From contig JAFUTM010000123.1 of the NCBI GenBank assembly GCA_017484235.1, positions 1 through 8,441 of the forward strand: DNA of 8,441 nt, written 5' to 3'. This DNA comes from Selenomonadaceae bacterium (GTDB lineage: Bacteria > Bacillota > Negativicutes > Selenomonadales > Selenomonadaceae). Within the stretch, counting starts at the first letter, position 1. Every line of letters begins with the position of its first letter. Shown piece after piece: positions 1 to 6,675 of this stretch. The notes under the pieces were generated by a model that was given only the letters and a program-made list of their open reading frames with translations, made no database searches and had not been told where the DNA came from. Made by a program: the position numbers and the translations under genes.

Positions 1-351
1 CTTAGTAATGAAATTCCAAATGGTGACGATCGCAGTCGCAAATATTTTGGCTAACATATAATAAACATCTAAAAATTCAACAAATAACCACATACAAAGC
101 TGATTGATGCCGAGACCTGCAACACTCGTCGTGATAAATATAAGTTTTGTGGTCAGTGTTTGTTTCTTATTCGTATCGAATACCCAGCGTACACACATTA
201 TATAGTTTATCACAACGGCAACGGTAAAGGCAATTGCCGACGACGTTAAATAATTAAATCCAATGAATTCGGTTAAACTATATAAAATGATAAGTTCAAT
301 TATAAAACAAGAACCACCGGCGATTAAAAATTTGAATAACTCTTCCTTCAA
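1..351 (-). CDS. GtrA-family integral membrane protein (C-terminus cut by window edge)
   Basis: The reading frame is open from a TTG start at 351 to the left edge, giving 117 residues with no stop, so the C-terminus is missing. The start is supported by AGGAG (complement of 361-365) nine bases upstream. The protein begins with a charged KEELFKFLIAGG stretch, matching the KFxxxGG opening of GtrA-like proteins. About four hydrophobic segments follow, near residues 6-25, 35-55, 68-90 and 95-115. The family's internal motif appears as INYIMCVRWVF after the second helix, and the final NFITK looks like the start of the matching C-terminal NFxxxKxxxF motif, so only a short tail is probably lost. GtrA proteins are thought to help move polyprenyl-linked sugars across the membrane for cell-surface glycosylation; the substrate here cannot be told. 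The gene is divergent from the response-regulator gene at 461. No clear promoter for it is visible in the 109-bp gap. Confidence 0.85.
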   Translation of the reverse strand, partial: MKEELFKFLIAGGSCFIIELIILYSLTEFIGFNYLTSSAIAFTVAVVINYIMCVRWVFDTNKKQTLTTKLIFITTSVAGLGINQLCMWLFVEFLDVYYMLAKIFATAIVTIWNFITK

Positions 352-399
352 ATATACCGTCTCCTATATAATTAATATAAATTTTTTATTTGACTTTCG

Positions 400-408
400 T
401 GCTATAAT
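400..408 (+). promoter_or_regulatory. Extended -10 promoter of the response-regulator gene
   Basis: TGC is directly followed by a consensus TATAAT (403-408), an extended -10 box. No good -35 hexamer lies 16-18 bp upstream, where the sequence is only A/T-rich; extended -10 promoters tolerate this. Transcription would start near 415, leaving a leader of about 45 bases with AGGAGG at 442-447. The call rests on sequence match alone. Confidence 0.5.
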
Positions 409-460
409 AACTTAAAATGGTTATAAGTAATTAGATAAAGCAGGAGGACGTAAATAATTT

Positions 461-1249
461 ATGAGAACAAAAATTGTACTGATTAGTCAAGGTGTTTCTT
501 TTATGGGCAACTCCATTCAAAAAAATCTTGAGTCTGCGGGCTATGATGTGATTAGAGTTGACCCAGAAGTTAAGCAGCTTGTCGAATACAAAGACGAAAC
601 GGAACTTTTTGTATTTTATCTTGGCAAATTTGTTTCTGAGATACCTGAGACGCTGGTATATCTCAAAGACATTTGCCTCGAAGAAGAAAAGTTTTTATTT
701 TTGCTTGGCACGCTTGACGAATTAGATGTTGCTACTCAGTATATACCGCCTGCAGCAATTGCTGCAAAATTTGAACGCCCATTTGACATCAAAAAGCTGA
801 CGAGTGAAGTTGGCAGATTCGCCCAAGCTGCCAATGCCCGTGAACTCAAAAAGAGTATTTTGCTCGTTGACGATGATCCAATCTTTCTAAAAATGGTTAA
901 AGGCTGGCTTGATGAAGAATATCGTGTTACAATAGTCACAAGCGGCACGCAAGCATTAATGTATATTGCCGACAATAAACCGGATTTAATTCTACTCGAC
1001 TATGAAATGCCTGTTACAAGTGGTCCGCAGGTTTTGGAAATGATTCGCAGTGAAACTAAAGTTGACCACATTCCGGTAATATTCTTGACCGGTAAAGGCG
1101 ACCGTGAAAGCGTACTCAAAGTTCTGTCGCTGAAGCCGGACGGATATCTTTTAAAATCATTGACTCGTGAACAAATTTCGGATTCAATTGCCGATTTCTT
1201 TGAAAAGAAGCACGCTGAGGAACTGAACGATAAATCAAGTATGTTATAA
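461..1249 (+). CDS. Orphan response regulator with degenerate N-terminal receiver-like domain and intact C-terminal receiver
   Basis: This 262-residue protein has two halves. Residues about 132-250 form a standard receiver (CheY-like) domain. It has the acidic cluster DDD at 137-139, the phospho-acceptor D180 in LILLDYEMP, the switch T210 in IFLTGK and the conserved K232 in GYLLK. Residues 1-122 look like a second receiver that has lost its chemistry. It starts KIVLIS with no acidic pair, has no Asp at the expected acceptor strand (ELFVFYLGK), and ends in KFERPFDIKKL, where Arg stands for the usual Lys of a KPF motif. There is no DNA-binding, GGDEF, EAL or HD output domain, so output is probably by protein contact. 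No histidine kinase is nearby. The start is the ATG at 461; AGGAGG lies 13 bases upstream, slightly far, but no other in-frame start fits better. The gene ends just before a strong hairpin. Confidence 0.85.
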   Translation: MRTKIVLISQGVSFMGNSIQKNLESAGYDVIRVDPEVKQLVEYKDETELFVFYLGKFVSEIPETLVYLKDICLEEEKFLFLLGTLDELDVATQYIPPAAIAAKFERPFDIKKLTSEVGRFAQAANARELKKSILLVDDDPIFLKMVKGWLDEEYRVTIVTSGTQALMYIADNKPDLILLDYEMPVTSGPQVLEMIRSETKVDHIPVIFLTGKGDRESVLKVLSLKPDGYLLKSLTREQISDSIADFFEKKHAEELNDKSSML

Positions 1250-1253
1250 ACAA

Positions 1254-1307
1254 AAACAATTATTTTCTCGATTGATGGATTGATATGTTTAGAGAAAATA
1301 ATTGTTT
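1254..1307. terminator. Bidirectional hairpin terminator between convergent genes
   Basis: A perfect 16-bp inverted repeat, AAACAATTATTTTCTC at 1254-1269 and its exact complement at 1292-1307, is separated by a 22-base loop. It lies 5 bases after the response-regulator stop and 35 bases beyond the stop of the convergent glyoxalase-like gene. On the minus strand the stem is followed by TTGTTT, and on the plus strand by ATTTCATT, so it can serve both directions. The stem is A/T-rich with only one short CTC/GAG block. Confidence 0.75.
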
Positions 1308-1341
1308 ATTTCATTATAACGATTATTGTATCACAGTTATA

Positions 1342-1704
1342 CTATTTATTCGGTAAAATTTCAATCCAGTAACCGTCTGGATCGACAATAAAATATATGC
1401 CCATTGCTTCGTTCTCGTAGCAGATGCAGTTCATGTTTTTGTGCTTCTCGTGTGCCGCATCAAAATCATTAGTACCAAAAGCAAGGTGAATTTCATTATC
1501 ACCCAGATTGTATGGTTCTTTTCGGTCTTTAATCCAGGTAAGTTCCAAAAGATGTGGTGTTTGACCACCGTCACCGAGATAGACAAGTGTAAAATCCGGT
1601 GTTTCAAGTCTGCGCACTTCAACTAAATCAAGTGCGTCTTTATAAAATTTAAGACTTTTTTCGAGGTCGAGCACGTTTAAGTTGTTGTGCAAAAATTTGA
1701 ACAT
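1342..1704 (-). CDS. gloA: Glyoxalase I-like VOC-family protein (lactoylglutathione lyase family)
   Basis: The 120-residue protein is a two-module vicinal-oxygen-chelate fold of glyoxalase I type. Module one runs FLHNNLNVLDLEKSLKFYKDALDL, and module two ends in FIVDPDGYWIEILPN. The four metal ligands of bacterial glyoxalase I are all in place: H6, E54 (HLLELT), H73 (EIHLAF) and E115 (WIEIL). The family isomerises the thiol hemiacetal of methylglyoxal to S-lactoyl-thiol. The thiol used here is unknown, since many Firmicutes lack glutathione. It is about 15 residues shorter than E. coli GloA, mainly in the loop before the VDPDG strand and at the C-terminus. The start at 1704 has an AGAGGT ribosome-binding site 8 bases upstream. 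It follows htpG by 28 bp and is probably the last gene of the prs-htpG operon. The fold and ligands are clear; the exact substrate is inferred. Confidence 0.85.
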   Translation of the reverse strand: MFKFLHNNLNVLDLEKSLKFYKDALDLVEVRRLETPDFTLVYLGDGGQTPHLLELTWIKDRKEPYNLGDNEIHLAFGTNDFDAAHEKHKNMNCICYENEAMGIYFIVDPDGYWIEILPNK

Positions 1705-1732
1705 AATAATATACCTCTCTTACGAATGAAAT

Positions 1733-3631
1733 TTATTTTGTCATCAAGTCGGCGATTTTATTTGCAAGCTCAACGTGATTGTCCGGCAAAATACCTTCAA
1801 TTAAAAGTGCCTGGCAATACAACAGATCGCAGAAGTCATTAAAGCCGTCCGTACCGTGTGCTTCTTTGAGTTTGTTAAAAATTGCGTGATTCGGGTTAAT
1901 CTCAAGAATTTTGGATGCTTTAAAGAATGGATTATTCATCGCCTCAAACGTTTTTTCCATTATCAATGACGGTCCGTGTGCGCCAGTGACTAAGCAAACT
2001 GCGCCGGATTTAAGTTGCGAGGTGAGCTTAACTTCTGTAACTTTATCTTTGAGGGCTTCTTTGACATCTTTAAGCAGAGCCTCATTATCTTTTGCAAGGT
2101 CGTCAATCTGCTTCTGCGCGGTTTTAGCTTCTTCGTCGTCAAGTTTGAAGTCCTCTCGACTGATAGATTGAAAATGTTTGCCGTCGTATTCGTGCAGAGC
2201 TTCCAGCGTAAACTCATCAACTGGATCAAACAAATAAATTACTTCAATACCGCGATCCTTTAACAGTTCCATTTGTGGAAGCTGTTCTATCGTTTTGGCA
2301 TCTTTAGCCGCAGCATAGTAAATTTTATCTTGATCCGGCTTCATACGGGTGACATATTCAGCGAGCGTTGAGAACTTGCCTTCGTTGGACGATTGGAAAA
2401 TAAGCAGGTCTTTTAAATCTTTGGCCGTCTGACCGGTGAAGGCGTCGTTATAAATGCCAATTTTAAACGATTTGCCATATTCGTGCCAAAATTGCTCATA
2501 CTTCTGACGGTCGGCACTCAGCATTTTAGCTAATTGTTTAAGTATGTTCTTTTCAAGTGCTTTGCCAATCTTTTTGACTTCGCGACTCTGCTGCAGCAAT
2601 TCACGCGAAATATTGAGCGGCAAGTCCGGTGAATCAACCAGACCTTTCATAAAACGCAAGTAGTCCGGCAGGAAGTCTTTGCACTTATCCATAATGAATA
2701 CGTGACGCGAATAAAGCTGCAGTCCAGGCTCAAAGTTGGAATAATACAGATCCATTGGAGCCTTTTTTGGTATGCAGAGCAGTGCAGTATATTCAATCGT
2801 GCCCTCAGCCTTCGTGTGGTAAACTTCCAGCGGTTCTTCCCATTCGTGGAATTGATGCTTAAAGAAGTCGTTGTATTCTTCCGGTTTAATGTCGGCTTTA
2901 TTTTTTGTCCAGAGCGGCTGCATTGAATTGACAGTACGGACTTCAATAGTCTTTTTATCCTTGTCGTCTTTATCGGTTACTTCAAAATTCATCTTGATTG
3001 GATAACGAATATAGTCGGAATACTTTTTGACAAGACGCTCAATGTTGTGGCTTTCAGTAAAATTGTCCTCACCCTCAGTAAATTCAGACTTAAGATGTAA
3101 AGTAATTGCAGTGCCGCGCGTTTCTTTTTCACATTCTTCAATCGTAAATTCACCGGTGCCGTCTGATTCCCATTTAACGGCGGAATTATTATCCTGACCG
3201 GCTTTACGAGTGATAAGAGTAACCTTATCCGCCACAATAAATGCAGAATAAAAACCAACGCCGAACTGACCAATTAATTCTTCGGTAGAGTCGCCGCCGT
3301 TTTCTTTGAGCTGCTCCAAAAATGCTTTCGTGCCGGATTTAGCGATAGTACCAATATTGGTTATAACTTCGTCGCGCGTCATGCCAATGCCGTTATCACT
3401 GATTGTGATCGTCTTAGATTCGGCATCTGGAACAATAAAAATCTCATATTCTGCATTGTTGTCTAAAATATCGTGATTGGTAAGCGATTCAAAATGCAGC
3501 TTATCAATCGCGTCAGAGGCATTTGAGATGAGTTCACGCAGAAAAATTTCTTTATTCGTATAAATTGAATTGATTACAAGATCAAGCAGACGCTTAGTCT
3601 CGGCCTGAAATTCCATAGTTTGTTTTGACAT
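1733..3631 (-). CDS. htpG: Molecular chaperone HtpG (bacterial Hsp90)
   Basis: At 632 residues this is a full-length bacterial Hsp90, a cytosolic ATP-dependent chaperone dimer that helps client proteins mature. The N-terminal GHKL ATPase domain (about 1-215) shows LRELISNASDAIDKL with catalytic E33 and N37, DNGIGM with the adenine-contacting D79, and the glycine-rich lid-hinge GQFGVGFYSAF at 121-131. A short charged linker (DKDDKDKK, near 220-227) stands where eukaryotic proteins have a long one. The middle domain holds LNISRELLQQS with R343, the arginine that contacts the ATP gamma-phosphate. The C-terminal dimerisation domain follows and, as expected in bacteria, has no MEEVD tail. The ribosome-binding site GGAAGG lies 8 bases before the ATG. 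It starts 41 bp after prs on the same strand, and no CIRCE-like heat-shock operator is visible in that gap, so it is probably read from the prs promoter. Confidence 0.98.
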   Translation of the reverse strand: MSKQTMEFQAETKRLLDLVINSIYTNKEIFLRELISNASDAIDKLHFESLTNHDILDNNAEYEIFIVPDAESKTITISDNGIGMTRDEVITNIGTIAKSGTKAFLEQLKENGGDSTEELIGQFGVGFYSAFIVADKVTLITRKAGQDNNSAVKWESDGTGEFTIEECEKETRGTAITLHLKSEFTEGEDNFTESHNIERLVKKYSDYIRYPIKMNFEVTDKDDKDKKTIEVRTVNSMQPLWTKNKADIKPEEYNDFFKHQFHEWEEPLEVYHTKAEGTIEYTALLCIPKKAPMDLYYSNFEPGLQLYSRHVFIMDKCKDFLPDYLRFMKGLVDSPDLPLNISRELLQQSREVKKIGKALEKNILKQLAKMLSADRQKYEQFWHEYGKSFKIGIYNDAFTGQTAKDLKDLLIFQSSNEGKFSTLAEYVTRMKPDQDKIYYAAAKDAKTIEQLPQMELLKDRGIEVIYLFDPVDEFTLEALHEYDGKHFQSISREDFKLDDEEAKTAQKQIDDLAKDNEALLKDVKEALKDKVTEVKLTSQLKSGAVCLVTGAHGPSLIMEKTFEAMNNPFFKASKILEINPNHAIFNKLKEAHGTDGFNDFCDLLYCQALLIEGILPDNHVELANKIADLMTK

Positions 3632-3672
3632 TTAATCAACCTTCCAAAACATATTTTAATTATTAAGTCAAA

Positions 3673-4635
3673 TTAATCTCTAAAAAGCTGGCTGACGGAG
3701 CGGCGTGACTGAATGTGAAGTATAACGTCGCCCAATGATGGTGCCATCGACAGCACAGTTATTTTATCAGATTGTTTATCTTCTGGCAGTGGAATAGTAT
3801 CAGTAATAACAAGTTGTTCGATGTCAGAATTATTGATGCGGTCAATCGCTGGATCGCTCAAAACGGCGTGTGTGCAGGCTGCCAAAATTTTGCTGGCACC
3901 AAGTCTCTTTAAGGCTTTGGCACCTTCGCAGAGTGAACCGGCGGTATCGACAATATCATCAATCATAATCGCCGTCTTGCCTCTAACGTCGCCAATGATA
4001 CTCATAACTTCAGCTTCGCCTGGACGTGGACGACGTTTTTCGATTATTGCGATTGAAGTATTTAAATAATCAGCAAGTTTACGGGCACGTGTGACGCCGC
4101 CTAAATCTGGTGACACTACAACGATTTCATTTTCATACTTCTGCTGATTAAAATATCCGGCAATGACCGGAGCTGCAGCAAGATGATCAACTGGAATATC
4201 AAAAAAGCCTTGAATTTGACCAGCGTGAAGATCAACTGTTATAACTCGTGTCATACCTGCCGCTGCCATAAGATTGGCAACTAATTTTGCGCTTATCGGC
4301 TCACGACCGCGAGTCTTGCGATCCTGGCGTGCATAAGCATAATATGGAACGACAGCGGTGATGGAATGAGCAGAAGCACGTTTGCAGGCGTCCGCCATAA
4401 TCAATAAATCCATAAGATTGTCATTTACTGGCTGGCTTGTCGGCTGAATGATAAAAATGTCCTTTCCACGAATACTTTCACTAATCATCACCTGCGTTTC
4501 GCCGTTTTTGAAGCGACCAACGAAAGTATCGCAAAGTCTAACATCAATGTGCTCACTGATTTTCTTTGCAAGTTCAGGATTGGCATTGCCCGTCATTAAA
4601 CAAAGATTCCTCGTGTCAATAGATTGATTGCTCAT
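3673..4635 (-). CDS. prs: Ribose-phosphate pyrophosphokinase (PRPP synthase)
   Basis: This 320-residue class I PRPP synthase transfers pyrophosphate from ATP to ribose 5-phosphate. The PRPP feeds purine, pyrimidine, NAD, histidine and tryptophan synthesis. Visible motifs, in order, are RFKNGE (41-46, ATP contact), YYAYARQDRK (98-107), the Mg/ATP-binding DLHAGQIQGFFDIPVDHL (135-152), the flexible catalytic loop with K200 and R201 in EKRRPRPGEAE, and the PRPP-binding loop DDIVDTAGS (226-234). The C-terminus SVSQLF is the usual ending, and the length is normal. The start has a perfect AGGAGG (complement of 4647-4652) 11 bases upstream. It is the first gene of a probable prs-htpG-gloA operon and is divergent from serC, with which it shares an overlapping promoter region. 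Confidence 0.98.
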   Translation of the reverse strand: MSNQSIDTRNLCLMTGNANPELAKKISEHIDVRLCDTFVGRFKNGETQVMISESIRGKDIFIIQPTSQPVNDNLMDLLIMADACKRASAHSITAVVPYYAYARQDRKTRGREPISAKLVANLMAAAGMTRVITVDLHAGQIQGFFDIPVDHLAAAPVIAGYFNQQKYENEIVVVSPDLGGVTRARKLADYLNTSIAIIEKRRPRPGEAEVMSIIGDVRGKTAIMIDDIVDTAGSLCEGAKALKRLGASKILAACTHAVLSDPAIDRINNSDIEQLVITDTIPLPEDKQSDKITVLSMAPSLGDVILHIQSRRSVSQLFRD

Positions 4636-4661
4636 TAAAAATTTTGCCTCCTAAATATAAA

Positions 4662-4690
4662 TTGCTGGACAAATCAAGTTATGATATAAT
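4662..4690 (+). promoter_or_regulatory. serC promoter
   Basis: TTGCTG (4662-4667) and a consensus TATAAT (4685-4690) are separated by exactly 17 bp, with TGA just before the -10 (extended -10). Transcription would begin near 4697, giving a leader of about 80 bases. The -35 overlaps the left arm of an 11-bp inverted repeat. The leader holds only a tiny hairpin (GTCA/TGAC at 4732-4744) and no riboswitch I can recognise. Confidence 0.65.
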
Positions 4691-4724
4691 GTAAATATAT
4701 CACATTTATTTACATTTGTCCAGC
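4664..4724. promoter_or_regulatory. Perfect inverted repeat enclosing the divergent prs and serC promoters (possible operator)
   Basis: GCTGGACAAAT at 4664-4674 is repeated as its exact complement at 4714-4724, 39 bp apart. The arms overlap the -35 regions of both promoters. A second dyad lies inside: AATGTAAAT at 4688-4696 and ATTTACATT at 4708-4716, with 11 bp between, covering the serC start region and the prs spacer. I cannot match either to a known regulator's site. Binding by a dimer, or looping between the arms, could control both genes, but part of the symmetry might simply reflect two -35 boxes of similar sequence facing each other. Confidence 0.45.
4694..4722 (-). promoter_or_regulatory. 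prs promoter
   Basis: Read on the minus strand, TGGACA (complement of 4717-4722) and TATATT (complement of 4694-4699) are separated by 17 bp. Transcription would start near 4687, about 50 bases before the prs start codon. The -35 lies wholly inside the right arm of the 11-bp inverted repeat, and the element faces and overlaps the serC promoter, so the two could interfere with each other. Confidence 0.6.
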
Positions 4725-4776
4725 GGCATATGTCACTAAATGACGATTTATTAATTGAAGGGAGATTTTATCATTG

Positions 4777-5874
4777 ATGAAATTAGAAGCAAATCGTGTA
4801 TACAATTTTAATCCAGGTCCGGCGACGCTGCCGATTGAAGTGTTGAAGGAAGCTCAGTCCGAATTTTTGAACTTTAATAAGAATGGTATGTCTATCGTTG
4901 AAATTAGCCATCGCTCTAAGCCATACGAAGAAGTCCACGCTCAAACTAAATCCGATGTTTTGGAATTGATGCAGCTCGGTGACGATTATGAAGTACTCTT
5001 TATTCAAGGTGGTGCCTCTTTGCAGTTTGCGATGATTCCAATGAACTTTGCCTCTGCTGAGCACAAGGGCAGCTATGTTTTATCTGGCACATTTTCAAGC
5101 AACGCTTATAAAGAAGCCAATATCTTAGGCGTCGGTGAGATTGCCGCGTCGAGTAAGGAGACTGGATTTCATCACGTGCCAAATCAATCTGAATTAAAAA
5201 TAAATCCTGATGCGGCATATCTCCACGTATGCTACAACAACACGATTTACGGTACGGAGTTCCATTATATACCGGGGACAAACGGTGTGCCGCTGTTTGC
5301 CGATATGTCGAGTGATATGTTGTCTCGCCCGATTGATTTCAAAAAGTTTGACTTTATTTATGCCGGCGTGCAAAAAAATCTTGGACCAGCCGGTGTCGTC
5401 TTAGTTGTTGCTAAGAAGTCACTGATTGAAAAGAGCCGCGACACTCTGCCGACTATGCTGCGCTACGATACTTTTTATAAAAAAGATTCACTTTACAATA
5501 CGCCGCCAGAATTTTGTATTTATATGGTCGGCAAAGTTGCAAAGTGGATTAAGTCTCAAGGTGGACTATCAGCAATGGCAGAGCGCAACGCCAAAAAGGC
5601 GAAACTTTTATACGACGCGATTGATAATTCAAACGGATTTTATCGTGGTCACGCTGACAAAGACAGCCGCTCATTTATGAACGTGACGTTCAGACTTCCA
5701 AATGAAGAGCTTGAGAAAAAATTTGTTGCTGAAGCGGCGGCAAACAATCTCTGCGGAGTTAAAGGTCATCGCAGTGTCGGTGGTATGCGTGCTTCAATTT
5801 ATAATGCAATGCCTATTGAAGGTGCTGCCACTCTTGCGGAGTTTATGGAACAGTTTAAAAATCACAATTCATAA
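4777..5874 (+). CDS. serC: Phosphoserine aminotransferase
   Basis: This 365-residue PLP enzyme converts 3-phosphohydroxypyruvate and glutamate to phosphoserine and 2-oxoglutarate, the second step of serine synthesis; the family also acts in pyridoxal phosphate synthesis in some bacteria. It opens with the hallmark YNFNPGPATLP (9-19). It then has EISHRS (R46, substrate phosphate or carboxylate binding), GGASLQF, YAGVQKNLGPAG with the PLP-Schiff-base K200, and GHRSVGGMRASIYNAMP with H331, R332 and R338. The length is normal. I start at ATG 4777; an in-frame TTG at 4774 is possible, being 9 rather than 12 bases from the GGAG (4761-4764). ATG is preferred because 11-13 base spacings recur in this window, as at prs, ung and the response regulator. 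No serA follows; instead ung begins 23 bp downstream. Confidence 0.97.
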   Translation: MKLEANRVYNFNPGPATLPIEVLKEAQSEFLNFNKNGMSIVEISHRSKPYEEVHAQTKSDVLELMQLGDDYEVLFIQGGASLQFAMIPMNFASAEHKGSYVLSGTFSSNAYKEANILGVGEIAASSKETGFHHVPNQSELKINPDAAYLHVCYNNTIYGTEFHYIPGTNGVPLFADMSSDMLSRPIDFKKFDFIYAGVQKNLGPAGVVLVVAKKSLIEKSRDTLPTMLRYDTFYKKDSLYNTPPEFCIYMVGKVAKWIKSQGGLSAMAERNAKKAKLLYDAIDNSNGFYRGHADKDSRSFMNVTFRLPNEELEKKFVAEAAANNLCGVKGHRSVGGMRASIYNAMPIEGAATLAEFMEQFKNHNS

Positions 5875-5897
5875 TTTTGTGAGGTTAGTGAAATAAT

Positions 5898-6572
5898 ATG
5901 AAGATATTCAAAAACGACTGGGCAGATTATCTTGATGAAGAACTTCAAGAACCTTATTATCAGATGTTGCGGAAATTTTTAATTAACGAATACAAAACTC
6001 AGCACATATTTCCAGATATGTATTCTATTTTTAACGCGCTGCATTACACCAGTTACAACGATACGAAAGTGGTAATACTTGGCCAAGACCCTTATCACGA
6101 ACGCGGGCAGGCACACGGCCTCAGCTTTTCTGTCCTGCCAGGTGTAGATCCGCCGCCGTCGCTGATAAATATTTTTAAAGAGCTGCAAACGGACTTAAAT
6201 TGTAAAATTCCAAATAATGGCTGTTTAAAATCGTGGGCAGATCAGGGCGTATTATTGTTGAATGCAGTATTGACTGTACGCGAACATTATGCTAATTCAC
6301 ATCAAGGCAAAGGTTGGGAGCAATTCACTGACAAAATTATTCAGCTTCTCAATAAACGTGAAAAACCAATGGCCTTTATACTTTGGGGTAATTATGCGCG
6401 GCGCAAAAAATTATTAATTGATAATCCAAAACATTTTATTGTTGAATCTGCGCATCCAAGTCCGCTGTCTGCAACCAAAGGATTTTTCGGTACGCGGCCA
6501 TTTTCTCGTGTCAATGAATTTTTAAAGTCCGTTGGTGAAGAACCAATCAACTGGCAAATTCCAGACATATAA
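5898..6572 (+). CDS. ung: Uracil-DNA glycosylase, family 1
   Basis: This 224-residue enzyme cuts uracil from DNA after cytosine deamination or dUTP incorporation, starting base-excision repair. All family-1 motifs are present: the water-activating loop GQDPYH (62-67) with D64 and Y66, GLSFSV with the uracil-stacking F77, LLNAVLTV with N122, which reads the uracil edge, and HPSPLS (186-191) with catalytic H186 and the DNA-intercalating L190. Numbering is almost identical to E. coli Ung (229 residues). GAGGT at 5881-5885 lies 12 bases before the ATG. It is 23 bp after serC on the same strand, so it is likely cotranscribed. Its stop codon directly abuts a repeat-rich intergenic element. Confidence 0.98.
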   Translation: MKIFKNDWADYLDEELQEPYYQMLRKFLINEYKTQHIFPDMYSIFNALHYTSYNDTKVVILGQDPYHERGQAHGLSFSVLPGVDPPPSLINIFKELQTDLNCKIPNNGCLKSWADQGVLLLNAVLTVREHYANSHQGKGWEQFTDKIIQLLNKREKPMAFILWGNYARRKKLLIDNPKHFIVESAHPSPLSATKGFFGTRPFSRVNEFLKSVGEEPINWQIPDI

Positions 6573-6661
6573 TAATTAGGAATTAGGAATGTTGAATGAG
6601 GAATGTTGAATTGGAGTAACGTTTTTTATTCCTAATTCCTAATTAGTCATTCCTAATTAGT
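6573..6661. repeat. Structured 89-bp intergenic repeat element with 14-bp periods and an 18-bp inverted repeat
   Basis: The element fills the space between the ung stop and the rtcB ribosome-binding site. TAATTAGGAATTAGGAAT (6573-6590) has its exact complement at 6628-6645, a perfect 18-bp stem with a 37-base loop. On the left, AGGAATGTTGAAT occurs twice at a 14-base period (6585-6597, 6599-6611). On the right, ATTCCTAATTAGT also occurs twice at a 14-base period (6635-6647, 6649-6661). The outer ends AATTAGGAAT (6574-6583) and ATTCCTAATT (6649-6658) are inverted too. It encodes nothing. It may be a miniature dispersed repeat or slippage-derived, and as RNA it would fold into a long hairpin that could act as a transcription barrier or RNA stabiliser. 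No target-site duplication is clear. Confidence 0.75.
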
Positions 6662-6675
6662 TTAGTGGTGGTTTT

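Noticed and set aside
390..395. TTGACT as a -35 box for the response-regulator promoter
   Set aside because: It lies only 7 bp before the TATAAT at 403-408, far too close for a -35/-10 pair. The extended -10 explains the promoter better.
736..975. 79-residue minus-strand frame opposite the response regulator
   Set aside because: It lies wholly within the receiver gene, with no ribosome-binding site or domain support.
1911..2263. Plus-strand open frames opposite htpG
   Set aside because: They are low-complexity Ser/Leu-rich or Phe-rich translations typical of antisense frames, and htpG is unambiguous.
3632..3672. CIRCE or other heat-shock operator before htpG
   Set aside because: I looked for the TTAGCACTC/GAGTGCTAA dyad; the 41-bp gap is A/T-rich and holds only the ribosome-binding site.
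4697..4776. Riboswitch or T-box in the serC leader
   Set aside because: The leader is about 80 bases with only a 4-bp hairpin and no T-box or known aptamer motif.
6573..6661. CRISPR array
   Set aside because: The repeats are 13-14 bases long and adjacent, without unique spacers, and no cas genes are present.
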